Source: Kluyvera sp036759925
Lineage (GTDB): Bacteria; Pseudomonadota; Gammaproteobacteria; Enterobacterales; Enterobacteriaceae
Assembly: GCF_036759925.1 (NCBI RefSeq)
Contig: NZ_JAPKIB010000006.1
Coordinates: forward strand, 1 to 64,000
Length of the DNA stretch: 64,000 bases
Direction of reading: 5' to 3'
This document shows positions 36,452-45,066 of the stretch, one piece after another. The notes under the pieces were generated by a model. That model worked only from the letters and a program-made list of their open reading frames with translations. It did no database searches and was not told the origin of the DNA. The translations under genes were made by a program, and so were the position numbers. Each line of letters begins with the position of its first letter. The stretch's first letter is position 1.

Positions 36452-37276
36452 ATGCAGCAATTACAGAACGTTATTGAGTCCGCTTTTGAGCGTCGCGCCG
36501 ACATCACGCCGGCAAATGTGGATACCGTAACCCGCGAAGCGGTTAACCAGGTGATTTCCCTGCTGGATTCCGGCGCGCTGCGTGTCGCTGAAAAGATTGA
36601 CGGTCAGTGGGTGACTCACCAATGGCTGAAGAAAGCGGTTCTGCTCTCTTTCCGTATTAACGATAACCAGGTTATCGACGGTGCGGAAAGCCGCTACTTC
36701 GATAAAGTACCAATGAAATTCGCTGACTACGACGAAGCGCGTTTCCAGAAAGAAGGTTTCCGCGTGGTACCACCGGCAGCCGTTCGTCAGGGCGCATTCA
36801 TCGCTCGCAACACCGTGCTGATGCCATCCTACGTGAACATCGGTGCTTACGTTGACGAAGGTTCCATGGTGGATACCTGGGCGACCGTAGGTTCTTGCGC
36901 GCAGATCGGCAAAAACGTTCACCTGTCCGGCGGCGTCGGCATCGGTGGCGTACTGGAGCCACTGCAGGCGAACCCAACCATCATCGAAGACAACTGCTTC
37001 ATCGGCGCACGCTCCGAAGTCGTTGAAGGCGTTATCGTGGAAGAAGGCTCTGTTATCTCCATGGGCGTGTACCTGGGTCAGAGTACCAAAATCTACGATC
37101 GCGAAACCGGCGAAGTATTCTACGGCCGCGTACCGGCGGGCTCCGTTGTCGTTTCCGGCAACCTGCCATCCAAAGACGGCAAGTACAGCCTGTACTGCGC
37201 GGTGATTGTGAAAAAAGTAGACGCCAAAACCCGCGGTAAAGTGGGCATCAACGAGCTACTGCGTACTATCGATTAA
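36452..37276 (+). CDS. dapD: Tetrahydrodipicolinate N-succinyltransferase
   Basis: DapD transfers succinyl from succinyl-CoA to tetrahydrodipicolinate in the lysine/diaminopimelate pathway. It is a 274-residue trimer with an N-terminal helical domain, then a left-handed beta-helix with hexapeptide repeats (about 105-235, for example VNIGAYVDEGSMVDTWATVG), and a C-terminal domain ending GKVGINELLRTID. It follows glnD by 33 bases and ends at a strong terminator. E. coli yaeI, expected between dapD and yaeH, is absent. Confidence 0.98.
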   Translation: MQQLQNVIESAFERRADITPANVDTVTREAVNQVISLLDSGALRVAEKIDGQWVTHQWLKKAVLLSFRINDNQVIDGAESRYFDKVPMKFADYDEARFQKEGFRVVPPAAVRQGAFIARNTVLMPSYVNIGAYVDEGSMVDTWATVGSCAQIGKNVHLSGGVGIGGVLEPLQANPTIIEDNCFIGARSEVVEGVIVEEGSVISMGVYLGQSTKIYDRETGEVFYGRVPAGSVVVSGNLPSKDGKYSLYCAVIVKKVDAKTRGKVGINELLRTID

Positions 37277-37285
37277 TAAGATGCG

Positions 37286-37314
37286 AAAAAGCGGGGGCAA
37301 CCCCGCTTTTTTTT
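37286..37314 (+). terminator. Terminator after dapD
   Basis: Stem GCGGGG/CCCCGC (37291-37296/37301-37306) with loop GCAA and an eight-T run, 9 bases after the dapD stop. Confidence 0.92.
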
Positions 37315-37384
37315 ATTCTTAAGCTGGCGGAAATAGATTTTTTCGTTAATTATTCAATAGTTAATTTAGATCAGGGGTACCGCT

Positions 37385-37768
37385 ATGTACGATAATTTAA
37401 AAAGCCTGGGGATCACCAATCCCGATGAAATCGATCGTTACAGCCTCCGGCAGGAAGCCAACAACGATATCCTGAAAATCTATTTCCAGAAGGATAAGGG
37501 TGAGTTTTTCGCCAAGAGCGTGAAGTTCAAATACCCACGCCAGCGTAAAACCATCGCCGGCGATGGTCAGGGCTTCAAAGAAGTGCAGGAGATCAGTCCG
37601 AACCTGCGCTACGTGATTGATGAGCTGGACCAGATTTGTCAGCGCGATCGCACCGAAGTCGATCTTAAGCGTAAGATCCTTGACGATCTGCGCCATCTTG
37701 AAAGCGTGGTGACCAACAAGATCAGCGAGATTGAAGCCGATCTGGAGAAGTTAACCCGCAATAAGTAA
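37385..37768 (+). CDS. yaeH: YaeH family protein, function unknown
   Basis: A 127-residue soluble protein of the YaeH/DUF3461 family; no biochemical role is known to me. It starts MYDNLKSLGITNPDEIDRYS and ends in a charged helix likely to form a coiled coil (LDDLRHLESVVTNKISEIEA). GGGGTACCGCT precedes the ATG. It stands alone between the dapD terminator and the convergent cdaR, with a REP pair after its stop. Confidence 0.9.
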   Translation: MYDNLKSLGITNPDEIDRYSLRQEANNDILKIYFQKDKGEFFAKSVKFKYPRQRKTIAGDGQGFKEVQEISPNLRYVIDELDQICQRDRTEVDLKRKILDDLRHLESVVTNKISEIEADLEKLTRNK

Positions 37769-37787
37769 ATTTTGTACGGTTTGTCTT

Positions 37788-37857
37788 CCCGGGGTCGCTT
37801 GCGCTCGCCCGGGCTACAAGCCAAATGTAGCCCGGCCAAGCGCAGCGCCGCCGGGTT
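37788..37857. repeat. REP pair (BIME) between yaeH and cdaR
   Basis: Two inverted REP units: CCCGGGGTCGCTTGCGCTCG...CGGGCTACA, then TGTAGCCCGGCCAAGCGCAG...CGCCGGG, separated by AGCCAAA. The pair fills the space between the convergent yaeH and cdaR stops and can fold into a long stem. Confidence 0.8.
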
Positions 37858-37860
37858 CTA

Positions 37861-39018
37861 TTACCGTTGTTCATCCAACTGCAACGCAATATACAGCAGT
37901 AAACGATCGTCAAAATTCCCCAAATCCAGCCCGGTCAGCTCCGAAATTCGGTTCAGCCGATACTCCAGCGTATTGCGGTGAATAAACAGCGCCTTTGAGG
38001 TTGCCAGCGGCTGCACGTTATGGCGAAACCACGCCGCCAACGTACGACGCAGCAGGCCGTTGTTATCCATCGCCTTCAAACGCATCAACGGGCGCGACAG
38101 CTCATTGGCCTGCCAACCACCGCGCAGACTGTCGAGCAGCACCGGCAGCATCAAATCCTGGTAAAAATAACTGCGGCTCTCCGGCATACGCTGTTTACCC
38201 ACCATCATGGTGGTGCGCGCCGTACGGTAGGAACGGGCAATGCTGCCCGGCCCGGTAAAATAGTTGCCGAGCGCCACGCGAAAACGCAGATGCCCGTTCT
38301 CTTTCATGCGGGAGATCAGCTGTTCCACGCGCTTCTGGTGGTCTTCCGCGTCCCAGCGGCCAAACTGGTTAAGCGCCGGTTTCAGCACCACCATCTCGGT
38401 CAGTGAGACTATCGCAATCAGGTTATTACGCTCCGGCGTCGTCAGCGCATTTTGCAGCTGCTGAAGCTCCGCCATCGCGCTATCCACGCCCAACTGCCCG
38501 CTGTCGACTTCCACGACTGCCGCGACGCGCGGCTGATTAAGGTCAATGCCCAGCCTCTGAGCCCATTCGGTCAACGCCGGCGTGTTCTCTTCGGCCTGAA
38601 TCAGGTTCATTACCAACTCTTCACGCAGACGGCTATCCTGCGCCAGCAGATGCATCAAGCGCGATTGCTCGAGCATCATCTCTGCGGTCATGCACACCAG
38701 TTCACCGTATTTGCGCAGCGTTTCCGGTTCACCGGTCAAGCCGATAACGCCGACAATCTCGCCTTCCAGGCGCAGCGGCAGGTTGATCCCCTGACGCACC
38801 CCGTGCAGATGACGGGCTACGGCATCGTCGATGTCCACCACGCGCCCCTGAGAGAGCACCAACAGTGCACCTTCGTGCAATTCCCCAATACGTTCACGAT
38901 CGCCGCTGCCGATAATGCGCCCGCGGGCATCCATTACGTTGATATTGGTATCGATAATGCGCATCGTGCGCGCCACGATATCCTGCGCCATTTTAGTATC
39001 AAGATGCCAGCTAGCCAT
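37861..39018 (-). CDS. cdaR: Sugar diacid (carbohydrate diacid) transcriptional regulator CdaR
   Basis: CdaR activates genes for glucarate, galactarate and glycerate use in E. coli. The 385-residue protein has an N-terminal sugar-diacid recognition domain (about 1-135), a middle GGDEF-like domain, and a C-terminal PucR-type helix-turn-helix (TSKALFIHRNTLEYRLNRIS, near 340-362). The ATG at 39018 follows AGGAGGGG and gives the family start MAxWHLDTKMAQDIV, so 22 upstream in-frame codons are dropped. Its target operons are not in the window. Confidence 0.95.
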   Translation of the reverse strand: MASWHLDTKMAQDIVARTMRIIDTNINVMDARGRIIGSGDRERIGELHEGALLVLSQGRVVDIDDAVARHLHGVRQGINLPLRLEGEIVGVIGLTGEPETLRKYGELVCMTAEMMLEQSRLMHLLAQDSRLREELVMNLIQAEENTPALTEWAQRLGIDLNQPRVAAVVEVDSGQLGVDSAMAELQQLQNALTTPERNNLIAIVSLTEMVVLKPALNQFGRWDAEDHQKRVEQLISRMKENGHLRFRVALGNYFTGPGSIARSYRTARTTMMVGKQRMPESRSYFYQDLMLPVLLDSLRGGWQANELSRPLMRLKAMDNNGLLRRTLAAWFRHNVQPLATSKALFIHRNTLEYRLNRISELTGLDLGNFDDRLLLYIALQLDEQR

Positions 39019-39135
39019 GAACCCCTCCTGTGAGCAGGTTACATGATAGGAAAGATGCAAAAGCGCTGCACTGTGCAAATGCACAAAGCACGGTTGAGAT
39101 CTATGGAGTTGTGGGGTGCTTCACATTACGAAGGG

Positions 39136-39165
39136 AAAAACCCTTTCCCCGGGCGGGGAAAGGGT
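39136..39165 (-). terminator. Terminator after degP
   Basis: Perfect 10-bp stem CCCTTTCCCC/GGGGAAAGGG (39141-39150/39156-39165) with loop GGGCG. On the minus strand it is followed by UUUUUCCC, so it ends the leftward degP transcript. Confidence 0.85.
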
Positions 39166-39176
39166 TGAGGTCGCGA

Positions 39177-40625
39177 TTACTGCATCAGCAGGTAGATGGA
39201 GCTATCGCCACGCTGGATATTCAGCGCCAGTACGGAAGGTTTGCTATCGAGGATTTTACGCAGCTCAGCGATGTTTTTCACCGCCTGCTGGTTGGCTCCG
39301 ACGATAATGTCCCCTTTCTTCAGGCCAATCTGCGCCGCCTGAGAACCCGCTTTCACGGTATTCACCACTACGCCTTTGTCCTGACCTTTGTTGCTCATTT
39401 CAGCCCCTTCGATGCCGCTGAAGATTGAGCTGGAGTCAACCTGAGTCTGGCTGCTCTGCTGCAGTTCCAGATCCACCGTTACCGGCTTACCGTCACGCAG
39501 CAGGCCAAGGCTGATTTTGCTGCCTACCGGCATAGTGCCAACCTGCGCACGCAGCGCGGCGAAGCTGCTAATTGCCTTGCCGTTCAGTGAGGTGATCACG
39601 TCACCGGCTTTAATCCCGGCTTTCGCCGCCGAAGAGTTCGGCATCACCTGGCTCACGAAAGCACCGCGCTGGGCATCGACTTTCATCGCTTTTGCCAGTT
39701 CGGAGTTCAGTTCGGTCCCCATGATACCCAGCTCGCCGCGTTTCACCTGGCCGAATTTCACCATCTGGTCAGTCAGGTTTTTCACCATGTTGCTCGGGAT
39801 GGCGAAGCCGATACCGATGTTACCGCCGTCCGGTGCGAGGATAGCGGTGTTAATACCGATAAGCTCGCCGTTCAGGTTCACCAGCGCGCCGCCGGAGTTA
39901 CCGCGGTTAATTGCCGCATCGGTCTGGATAAAGTTTTCGTAGTTTTCAACGTTCAGGCCGCTACGACCCAGCGCGGAGACGATACCGGAGGTCACGGTTT
40001 CCCCCAGGCCGAACGGGTTACCGATAGCCACGGTGTAGTCGCCGACGCGCAGAGCGTCAGAATCCGCCAGCTTAATCGCCGTCAGGTTTTTCGGATCCTG
40101 AATCTGAATCAGCGCGATGTCAGAACGCGGGTCTTTACCAACCACTTTCGCGTCAAACTTACGGCCATCGCTCAGTTGAACCTTAATGGTATTGGCGTTA
40201 TCCACGACGTGGTTGTTAGTCACGACGTAACCTTTCGCCGCGTCAATCACCACCCCAGAGCCGAGGGCCATAAATTTCTGTTGCTGCTGTGGCTGATTGC
40301 CGCCGTTACCACCATCCGGGCCTGCACCGCCCTGACAGAACGGAGAGCTCTGGAACGGAGAACCATCCTGGCAGAACGGCGAGTTGTCGCCGAAGAACTG
40401 CTGGAAGTTACGTCCCATACGTGGTGTGTTTACCGTTGTGCTGCCCTCAACATTAATGCTGACGACAGACGGCATAACCTTTTCCAGCATCGGAGCCAGA
40501 CTTGGCATTGGCTGTGCGGCGGATGCGGAAGAAGATGCCGTCTCTGCCGCGCTAGCGGACAACGGAGACAGAGCCAGACTTAAACTAAGAGCCAGTGCAC
40601 TCATTGCTAACGTGGTTTTTTTCAT
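39177..40625 (-). CDS. degP: Periplasmic serine endoprotease/chaperone DegP (HtrA)
   Basis: DegP degrades or refolds misfolded periplasmic and outer-membrane proteins and assembles into cages. The 482-residue precursor has a signal peptide cleaved after ASA (residue 26), the catalytic triad His139 (NNHVVDN), Asp169 (RSDIAL) and Ser244 (GNSGGA), and two PDZ domains. The LA-loop region keeps the two Cys (FCQ) and carries a Gly/Gln-rich linker (about 99-117) longer than in E. coli, which explains most of the extra length (474 in E. coli). A sigma-E promoter lies upstream. Confidence 0.97.
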   Translation of the reverse strand: MKKTTLAMSALALSLSLALSPLSASAAETASSSASAAQPMPSLAPMLEKVMPSVVSINVEGSTTVNTPRMGRNFQQFFGDNSPFCQDGSPFQSSPFCQGGAGPDGGNGGNQPQQQQKFMALGSGVVIDAAKGYVVTNNHVVDNANTIKVQLSDGRKFDAKVVGKDPRSDIALIQIQDPKNLTAIKLADSDALRVGDYTVAIGNPFGLGETVTSGIVSALGRSGLNVENYENFIQTDAAINRGNSGGALVNLNGELIGINTAILAPDGGNIGIGFAIPSNMVKNLTDQMVKFGQVKRGELGIMGTELNSELAKAMKVDAQRGAFVSQVMPNSSAAKAGIKAGDVITSLNGKAISSFAALRAQVGTMPVGSKISLGLLRDGKPVTVDLELQQSSQTQVDSSSIFSGIEGAEMSNKGQDKGVVVNTVKAGSQAAQIGLKKGDIIVGANQQAVKNIAELRKILDSKPSVLALNIQRGDSSIYLLMQ

Positions 40626-40675
40626 GTGTTTCAATCTCAATATCAGATTACGCAAAATTGCTGTGTTCGTGACTA

Positions 40676-40703
40676 TCAGATTCACTTTATGGCACTAAGT
40701 TCC
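40676..40703 (-). promoter_or_regulatory. Sigma-E promoter of degP
   Basis: On the minus strand: -35 GGAACTT (complement of 40697-40703), exactly 16 bases, then -10 TCTGA (complement of 40676-40680). This matches the sigma-E consensus GGAACTT-N16-TCTGA exactly and sits about 50 bases before the degP ATG. It ties degP to the RseP-controlled envelope stress response encoded earlier in the window. Confidence 0.88.
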
Positions 40704-40760
40704 GTACAACTGCATCTGCTAAAAGTAAAAATTTATTGAGCGTCTTTACAAAACTTCGGA

Positions 40761-42275
40761 TTATTCTACCGCCATCAACCGCCGATATTCATCCCATGCG
40801 TAGAGGTCGGTCATTCCGCTGATATAATCCTGCAGCAGGCGGCAACGATAATAATATTCCATCACTGGGAACTCAACGGAATCACGGGAAAGTTTATTCA
40901 CCGCCTCAACGTAAGCTAAACGATGACGCGTTGAGAGTTTACAAAATAACCGTGATTCGATAGGTAAATGGCGCACGCGTTCTTGCTCAACTAACTCGCT
41001 AAATTCGCTTAATGATAATTTAAGCAAAGGTGCGTAAATATCTAATAATCCGCCAATCACCCGGTAGCCCTGCAATTCTAACTGCTCGACTTCAGGATGG
41101 CTAAAGACATGTTTTCTAGCCACATTTTTGTATAGCTTCAGCAACTGGCTATAGCTACTGTCATCTTCCAGCAGTGCATGATTAAAATCCCCCTGGTAGA
41201 TCTGCGGCAGATTTTCAATAAAGCGCTGCGCCGCGTAGGGCACTAGCTTATTTAATGTATTCACTCGCAAATACATAAAGAACTGATCTTCCGTACTGCG
41301 GCTTAATGAATTCGCCCGAGATTTATCCCAGGCGTTTTCCACCACCTGAGCGAACAGCGAACCCTTTGTATGTTCAGGCCAGGCGTCGTACAAATGCTGG
41401 TACAACTGCTCAACGCTGAAGATCCGTTTTTCTACTGCATCCTCGAGGTCAGCCACACAATAAGAAATATCATCAGCAGCTTCCATAATCCACGTTAATG
41501 GGAATCGATTGTAAGGCGCTAAATCCAGTTCTTTACGTAAGCGTTCAATATAGTGCTCTTCCGCCAGGTAGTAGCCCGGTTTTTTCATTAGATAGCTGTG
41601 CGTCGCCGGGGGCTCCGTCGACCACCAGGCCGGGCGCGTGTATTTTAAAATACAGCCAACCTGTGCCCAGGTCAGGTTCATACGCATCAGGGTATGCACC
41701 AGACGGATCCCCTGCGCATTGCCCTCAAAATGACAGAGATCCTGACGCACTTTGCTGCGCAGCGTATTGAGCGCGTCTTCGCCTTCACGGAGTTGAAGGT
41801 CGATAACCTCGCAGCGATCGTGGCTCAGCGGCTGGCGCAGTGCGTCTTTTGGCGCCAGGCGCTGACTGAACCAATCGTTGATTGCCGCTTCGCCAAAGTG
41901 ACCAAACGGCGGGTTGCCGATATCGTGCATCAAGCAGGCCATCTCAACGATGCTTTCAAACGGCCCGGTCAGTTCGTCCAGGCCGTAGGCCGCCAACAGT
42001 TTCTTTTCCTTTAAGCGGCTCAGCACCTCTTTGGCGATATAGCGCCCCACCTGCTGCACTTCCATCGAGTGCGTCAGGCGGGTTCGCACCGCGGCGTTGC
42101 GCTCCAGCGGGAATACCTGCGTTTTTTGCTGCAGGCGGCGGATGGCCGGCGAGTTGATAATGCGCCCGCGATCGCTTTCAAAAATACGCAGAATCTCATG
42201 CTCGGAGCTGACACCCTGCGGCGAGCGATAACGCCGACGCCAGTTAATTTTATTGCGAAAATCAATCTTAGCCAT
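40761..42275 (-). CDS. dgt: Deoxyguanosinetriphosphate triphosphohydrolase Dgt
   Basis: Dgt hydrolyses dGTP to deoxyguanosine and triphosphate. The 504-residue HD-domain enzyme forms a hexamer. The metal site is visible as THSMEVQQ (His69), CLMHDIGNPPFGH (His117, Asp118) and the later Asp in ADDISYCVADLED. Length and N-terminus (MAKIDFRNKINWRRRYRSP) equal E. coli Dgt. It is divergent from mtnN. Confidence 0.97.
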   Translation of the reverse strand: MAKIDFRNKINWRRRYRSPQGVSSEHEILRIFESDRGRIINSPAIRRLQQKTQVFPLERNAAVRTRLTHSMEVQQVGRYIAKEVLSRLKEKKLLAAYGLDELTGPFESIVEMACLMHDIGNPPFGHFGEAAINDWFSQRLAPKDALRQPLSHDRCEVIDLQLREGEDALNTLRSKVRQDLCHFEGNAQGIRLVHTLMRMNLTWAQVGCILKYTRPAWWSTEPPATHSYLMKKPGYYLAEEHYIERLRKELDLAPYNRFPLTWIMEAADDISYCVADLEDAVEKRIFSVEQLYQHLYDAWPEHTKGSLFAQVVENAWDKSRANSLSRSTEDQFFMYLRVNTLNKLVPYAAQRFIENLPQIYQGDFNHALLEDDSSYSQLLKLYKNVARKHVFSHPEVEQLELQGYRVIGGLLDIYAPLLKLSLSEFSELVEQERVRHLPIESRLFCKLSTRHRLAYVEAVNKLSRDSVEFPVMEYYYRCRLLQDYISGMTDLYAWDEYRRLMAVE

Positions 42276-42372
42276 AGCCTCTCCGTCGCGAGCTTCCTAT
42301 TACAAGAAATGCGCTTCCCCTGAACCACATGATAAACTATGCCTTTAAACATGGCACATCGCGAGTAAATCT

Positions 42373-43071
42373 ATGAAAATCGGCATTATTGGCGCAATGG
42401 AAGAAGAAGTTACGCTGCTGCGTGACAAAATCGAAAATCGTCAGACTATCACCATCGGCGGTAGCGAAATCTACACCGGCCAGCTGAACGGCGTGGATGT
42501 GGCGTTACTGAAATCCGGGATTGGCAAAGTGGCCGCCGCAATGGGCGCAACGCTGCTGCTGGAGCGCTGCCAGCCGGATGTGATTATCAACACCGGTTCC
42601 GCGGGTGGCCTGGCGCCAACGCTGAAAGTGGGTGATATCGTGGTTTCTGACGAAGCGCGCTACCACGATGCCGATGTCACCGCCTTTGGCTATGAAATTG
42701 GCCAGATGGCAGGTTGCCCGGCGGCGTTCAAAGCCGACGACAAACTGATTGCTGCCGCCGAAGCGTGCATCAAATCCCTCGATCTGAACGCCGTGCGTGG
42801 CCTGATTGTCAGCGGCGATGCCTTTATTAACGGTTCCGAAGCGCTGGCAAAAATCCGCACCAACTTCCCGCAGGCAATTGCGGTAGAGATGGAAGCGACG
42901 GCGATTGCCCACGTTTGCCACAGCTTTGCCGTGCCGTTCGTGGTAGTCCGCGCGATTTCCGACGTGGCCGACCAGCAGTCTCACCTGAGCTTCGAAGAGT
43001 TCCTGGCGGTTGCCGCGAAGCAGTCGACCCTGATGGTCGAAACGCTGGTGCAGAAACTGGCACGTGGCTAA
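42373..43071 (+). CDS. mtnN: 5'-methylthioadenosine/S-adenosylhomocysteine nucleosidase
   Basis: MtnN (Pfs) cleaves MTA, SAH and 5'-deoxyadenosine, feeding methionine salvage and the LuxS/AI-2 route. The 232-residue protein has Glu12 (MEEEVTLL), the VEMEATA substrate loop (Glu174 region) and the catalytic Asp197 (AISDVAD). Its last bases overlap the btuF start by 8, so the two are co-translated, as in E. coli. Confidence 0.98.
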   Translation: MKIGIIGAMEEEVTLLRDKIENRQTITIGGSEIYTGQLNGVDVALLKSGIGKVAAAMGATLLLERCQPDVIINTGSAGGLAPTLKVGDIVVSDEARYHDADVTAFGYEIGQMAGCPAAFKADDKLIAAAEACIKSLDLNAVRGLIVSGDAFINGSEALAKIRTNFPQAIAVEMEATAIAHVCHSFAVPFVVVRAISDVADQQSHLSFEEFLAVAAKQSTLMVETLVQKLARG

Positions 43072-43864
43072 GCGATTCCTGATAGGGCTGCTAGCCCTGC
43101 TGTTTAGCGCCCCGGCGTGGCTTGTCGCCGCGCCGCGGGTCATTACCCTCTCCCCCGCCAATACCGAACTGGCCTTTGCCGCCGGGATTACCCCCGTTGG
43201 CGTCAGCGCCTGGTCTGATTACCCCGCAGCGGCAAAAGAGATCGAACAGGTTGCCTCCTGGCAAGGCATTAACCTTGAGCGCATTGTCGCGCTGCACCCA
43301 GATGTCGTGCTGGCGTGGAAAGAAGGCAACGCCGAGCGTCAGGTGAACCAACTGCGTTCGTTGGGCATTACCGTGCTGTGGGTCGATTCGCACAGCATTG
43401 AAGAGATCGCCGCAACGCTGCGACAATTGGCGAAATGGAGCCCGCAGCCTGAAAAAGCCGAACAGGCCGCCGCCACGCTGTTGCATGACTATGCGCAGCT
43501 AAAGGCGCAGTATGCAAAATCGCCGAAAAAACGGGTGTTTATGCAGTTCGGCTTTAACCCCATTTTCACCAGCAACAAAAGCGCCATCCAGAACCAGATT
43601 CTGGAAGTGTGCGGTGGTCAAAATATCTTTGCCGACAGCCGCGTGGCCTGGCCTCAGGTCAGCCGTGAACAGGTGCTGATGCGCCAGCCGCAGGTGATTG
43701 TCGCCGCAGGTGATGCGGGTCAGATTCCGAAAATTCAGCACTACTGGGCTAGTCAGCTCACAATCCCTATCATTCCACTCAATAGTGACTGGTTTGAACG
43801 TGCAAGCCCACGTATTATCCTCGCCGCAAAACAACTCTGTACTGCACTATCGCAGGTTAATTAA
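43064..43864 (+). CDS. btuF: Vitamin B12-binding protein BtuF
   Basis: BtuF is the periplasmic receptor that takes cobalamin from BtuB and hands it to the BtuCD importer. The 266-residue precursor has a signal peptide (MAKRFLIGLLALLFSAPAWL, cleavage near residue 22) and the two-lobed helical-backbone fold typical of cobalamin and siderophore receptors. The Glu residues that dock on BtuC are expected in each lobe. btuC and btuD are not in the window. The start overlaps mtnN by 8 bases. Confidence 0.95.
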   Translation: MAKRFLIGLLALLFSAPAWLVAAPRVITLSPANTELAFAAGITPVGVSAWSDYPAAAKEIEQVASWQGINLERIVALHPDVVLAWKEGNAERQVNQLRSLGITVLWVDSHSIEEIAATLRQLAKWSPQPEKAEQAAATLLHDYAQLKAQYAKSPKKRVFMQFGFNPIFTSNKSAIQNQILEVCGGQNIFADSRVAWPQVSREQVLMRQPQVIVAAGDAGQIPKIQHYWASQLTIPIIPLNSDWFERASPRIILAAKQLCTALSQVN

Positions 43865-43878
43865 TCAGGTAATAGGTC

Positions 43879-44502
43879 ATGCTTGTCTACTGGCTGGATA
43901 TTGTTGGCACCATCGTCTTCGCTGTCTCCGGCGTCTTGCTGGCGGGGAAACTGCGTATGGACCCCTTTGGCGTTCTGGTATTGGGCGTGGTGACCGCCGT
44001 GGGCGGCGGGACCATTCGTGATATGGCGCTCGCCAACGGCCCGGTATTCTGGGTGAAAGACCCCACTGACCTGGTCGTGGCAATGGTCACCTCAATGCTA
44101 ACTATCGTGCTGGTTCGTCAACCGCGACGCTTGCCAAAATGGGTGCTACCGGTGCTGGATGCCGTGGGGCTGGCAGTGTTCGTGGGGATTGGCGTGAACA
44201 AGGCATTTATCGCCCATTCCGGGCCGCTGGTTGCCGTCTGTATGGGCGTTGTCACCGGCGTCGGCGGCGGGATAATTCGCGACGTACTGGCGCGCGAAGT
44301 GCCGATGATCCTGCGAACAGAAATCTATGCCACGGCCTGTATTATCGGCGGGATTGTGCACGCCACGGCCTATTACACTTTCCAGATACCGCTGGAGAAC
44401 GCCAGTATGATGGGGATGGTGGTGACGCTGGCCATTCGCCTGGCAGCGATTCGCTGGCACCTGAAGCTGCCGACCTTTGCGCTGGATGATAACGGGCGTT
44501 AA
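43879..44502 (+). CDS. yadS: TRIC cation channel family (UPF0126) membrane protein YadS
   Basis: A 207-residue inner-membrane protein with about seven hydrophobic helices arranged as two homologous UPF0126 repeats. Each carries the glycine-rich GGGxIRD motif (VGGGTIRDMALA near 36-47 and VGGGIIRDVLAREVP near 131-145). Related TRIC proteins are K+-permeable channels; no physiological role is settled for YadS. It follows btuF by 14 bases and is followed by a REP pair. Confidence 0.92.
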   Translation: MLVYWLDIVGTIVFAVSGVLLAGKLRMDPFGVLVLGVVTAVGGGTIRDMALANGPVFWVKDPTDLVVAMVTSMLTIVLVRQPRRLPKWVLPVLDAVGLAVFVGIGVNKAFIAHSGPLVAVCMGVVTGVGGGIIRDVLAREVPMILRTEIYATACIIGGIVHATAYYTFQIPLENASMMGMVVTLAIRLAAIRWHLKLPTFALDDNGR

Positions 44503-44508
44503 ACCTGT

Positions 44509-44579
44509 GTAGCCCGGCCAAGCGCAGCGCCGCCGGGGATGCCCCGGAGTCGGCGCTAACGCACCTCGTCCGGGCTACA
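44509..44579. repeat. REP pair (BIME) between yadS and erpA
   Basis: GTAGCCCGGCCAAGCGCAGC...GCCGGGG is followed by CCCCGGAGTCGGCGCTAACG...CCGGGCTAC. The two units face each other and can pair end to end. Members of the same family are at 6478, 37788, 53627, 53706, 59911 and 62644. Confidence 0.8.
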
Positions 44580-44591
44580 AAAGATGAAAAT

Positions 44592-44619
44592 AAAAAGCCC
44601 ACCAAAAAGGTGGGCGTTT
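44592..44619. terminator. Bidirectional terminator between yadS and erpA
   Basis: Stem GCCCACC/GGTGGGC (44597-44603/44609-44615) with loop AAAAA, flanked by an A-run on the left and T-run on the right. It can end leftward erpA and rightward yadS transcripts. Confidence 0.87.
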
Positions 44620-44639
44620 TATTTATCTGCTCAGCAAGC

Positions 44640-44984
44640 TTAGATGCTGAAGGAAGAACCGCAGCCGCAGGTGCTGGTTGCATTCGGGTTGGTGACGATA
44701 AAGCGTGAACCTTCCAGACCTTCGGTATAGTCCACCGAACCACCGACCAGATACTGCAGGCTCATCGGGTCAACCACCAGGCCTACGCCCTGTTTTTCGA
44801 TGGTCATGTCACCTTCGTTGATCTGGTCATCAAAGGTAAAGCCATACTGGAAGCCGCTGCAGCCGCCGCCGGTGATATACACGCGCAGCTTCAGGTTTGG
44901 ATTCTCTTCATCCGCAATCAGGACTTTTACTTTTTTGGCTGCGGCGTCGGTAAACTCCAGCGGCAGCACTACGTCATCACTCAT
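44640..44984 (-). CDS. erpA: Iron-sulfur cluster insertion protein ErpA
   Basis: ErpA is an A-type carrier that delivers Fe-S clusters to IspG/IspH and respiratory enzymes. The 114-residue protein has the three cluster-binding cysteines of the family, Cys42 (GGGCSGF), Cys106 and Cys108 (TCGCGSSF). Its isoprenoid-pathway clients connect it functionally with dxr and uppS. A terminator follows its stop. Confidence 0.98.
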   Translation of the reverse strand: MSDDVVLPLEFTDAAAKKVKVLIADEENPNLKLRVYITGGGCSGFQYGFTFDDQINEGDMTIEKQGVGLVVDPMSLQYLVGGSVDYTEGLEGSRFIVTNPNATSTCGCGSSFSI

Positions 44985-45066
44985 TTTTTGCTCCCATTAA
45001 TACAGCGGGTCTGGGCAAATAATAACCCGACTCTTTTGGTCATTATCTAATACCCTGGTAAATCGT

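Noticed and set aside
37788..37857. Repeats considered as a possible CRISPR
   Set aside because: The units are palindromic REP sequences in inverted pairs at separate loci, not direct repeats with spacers, and no cas genes are present.
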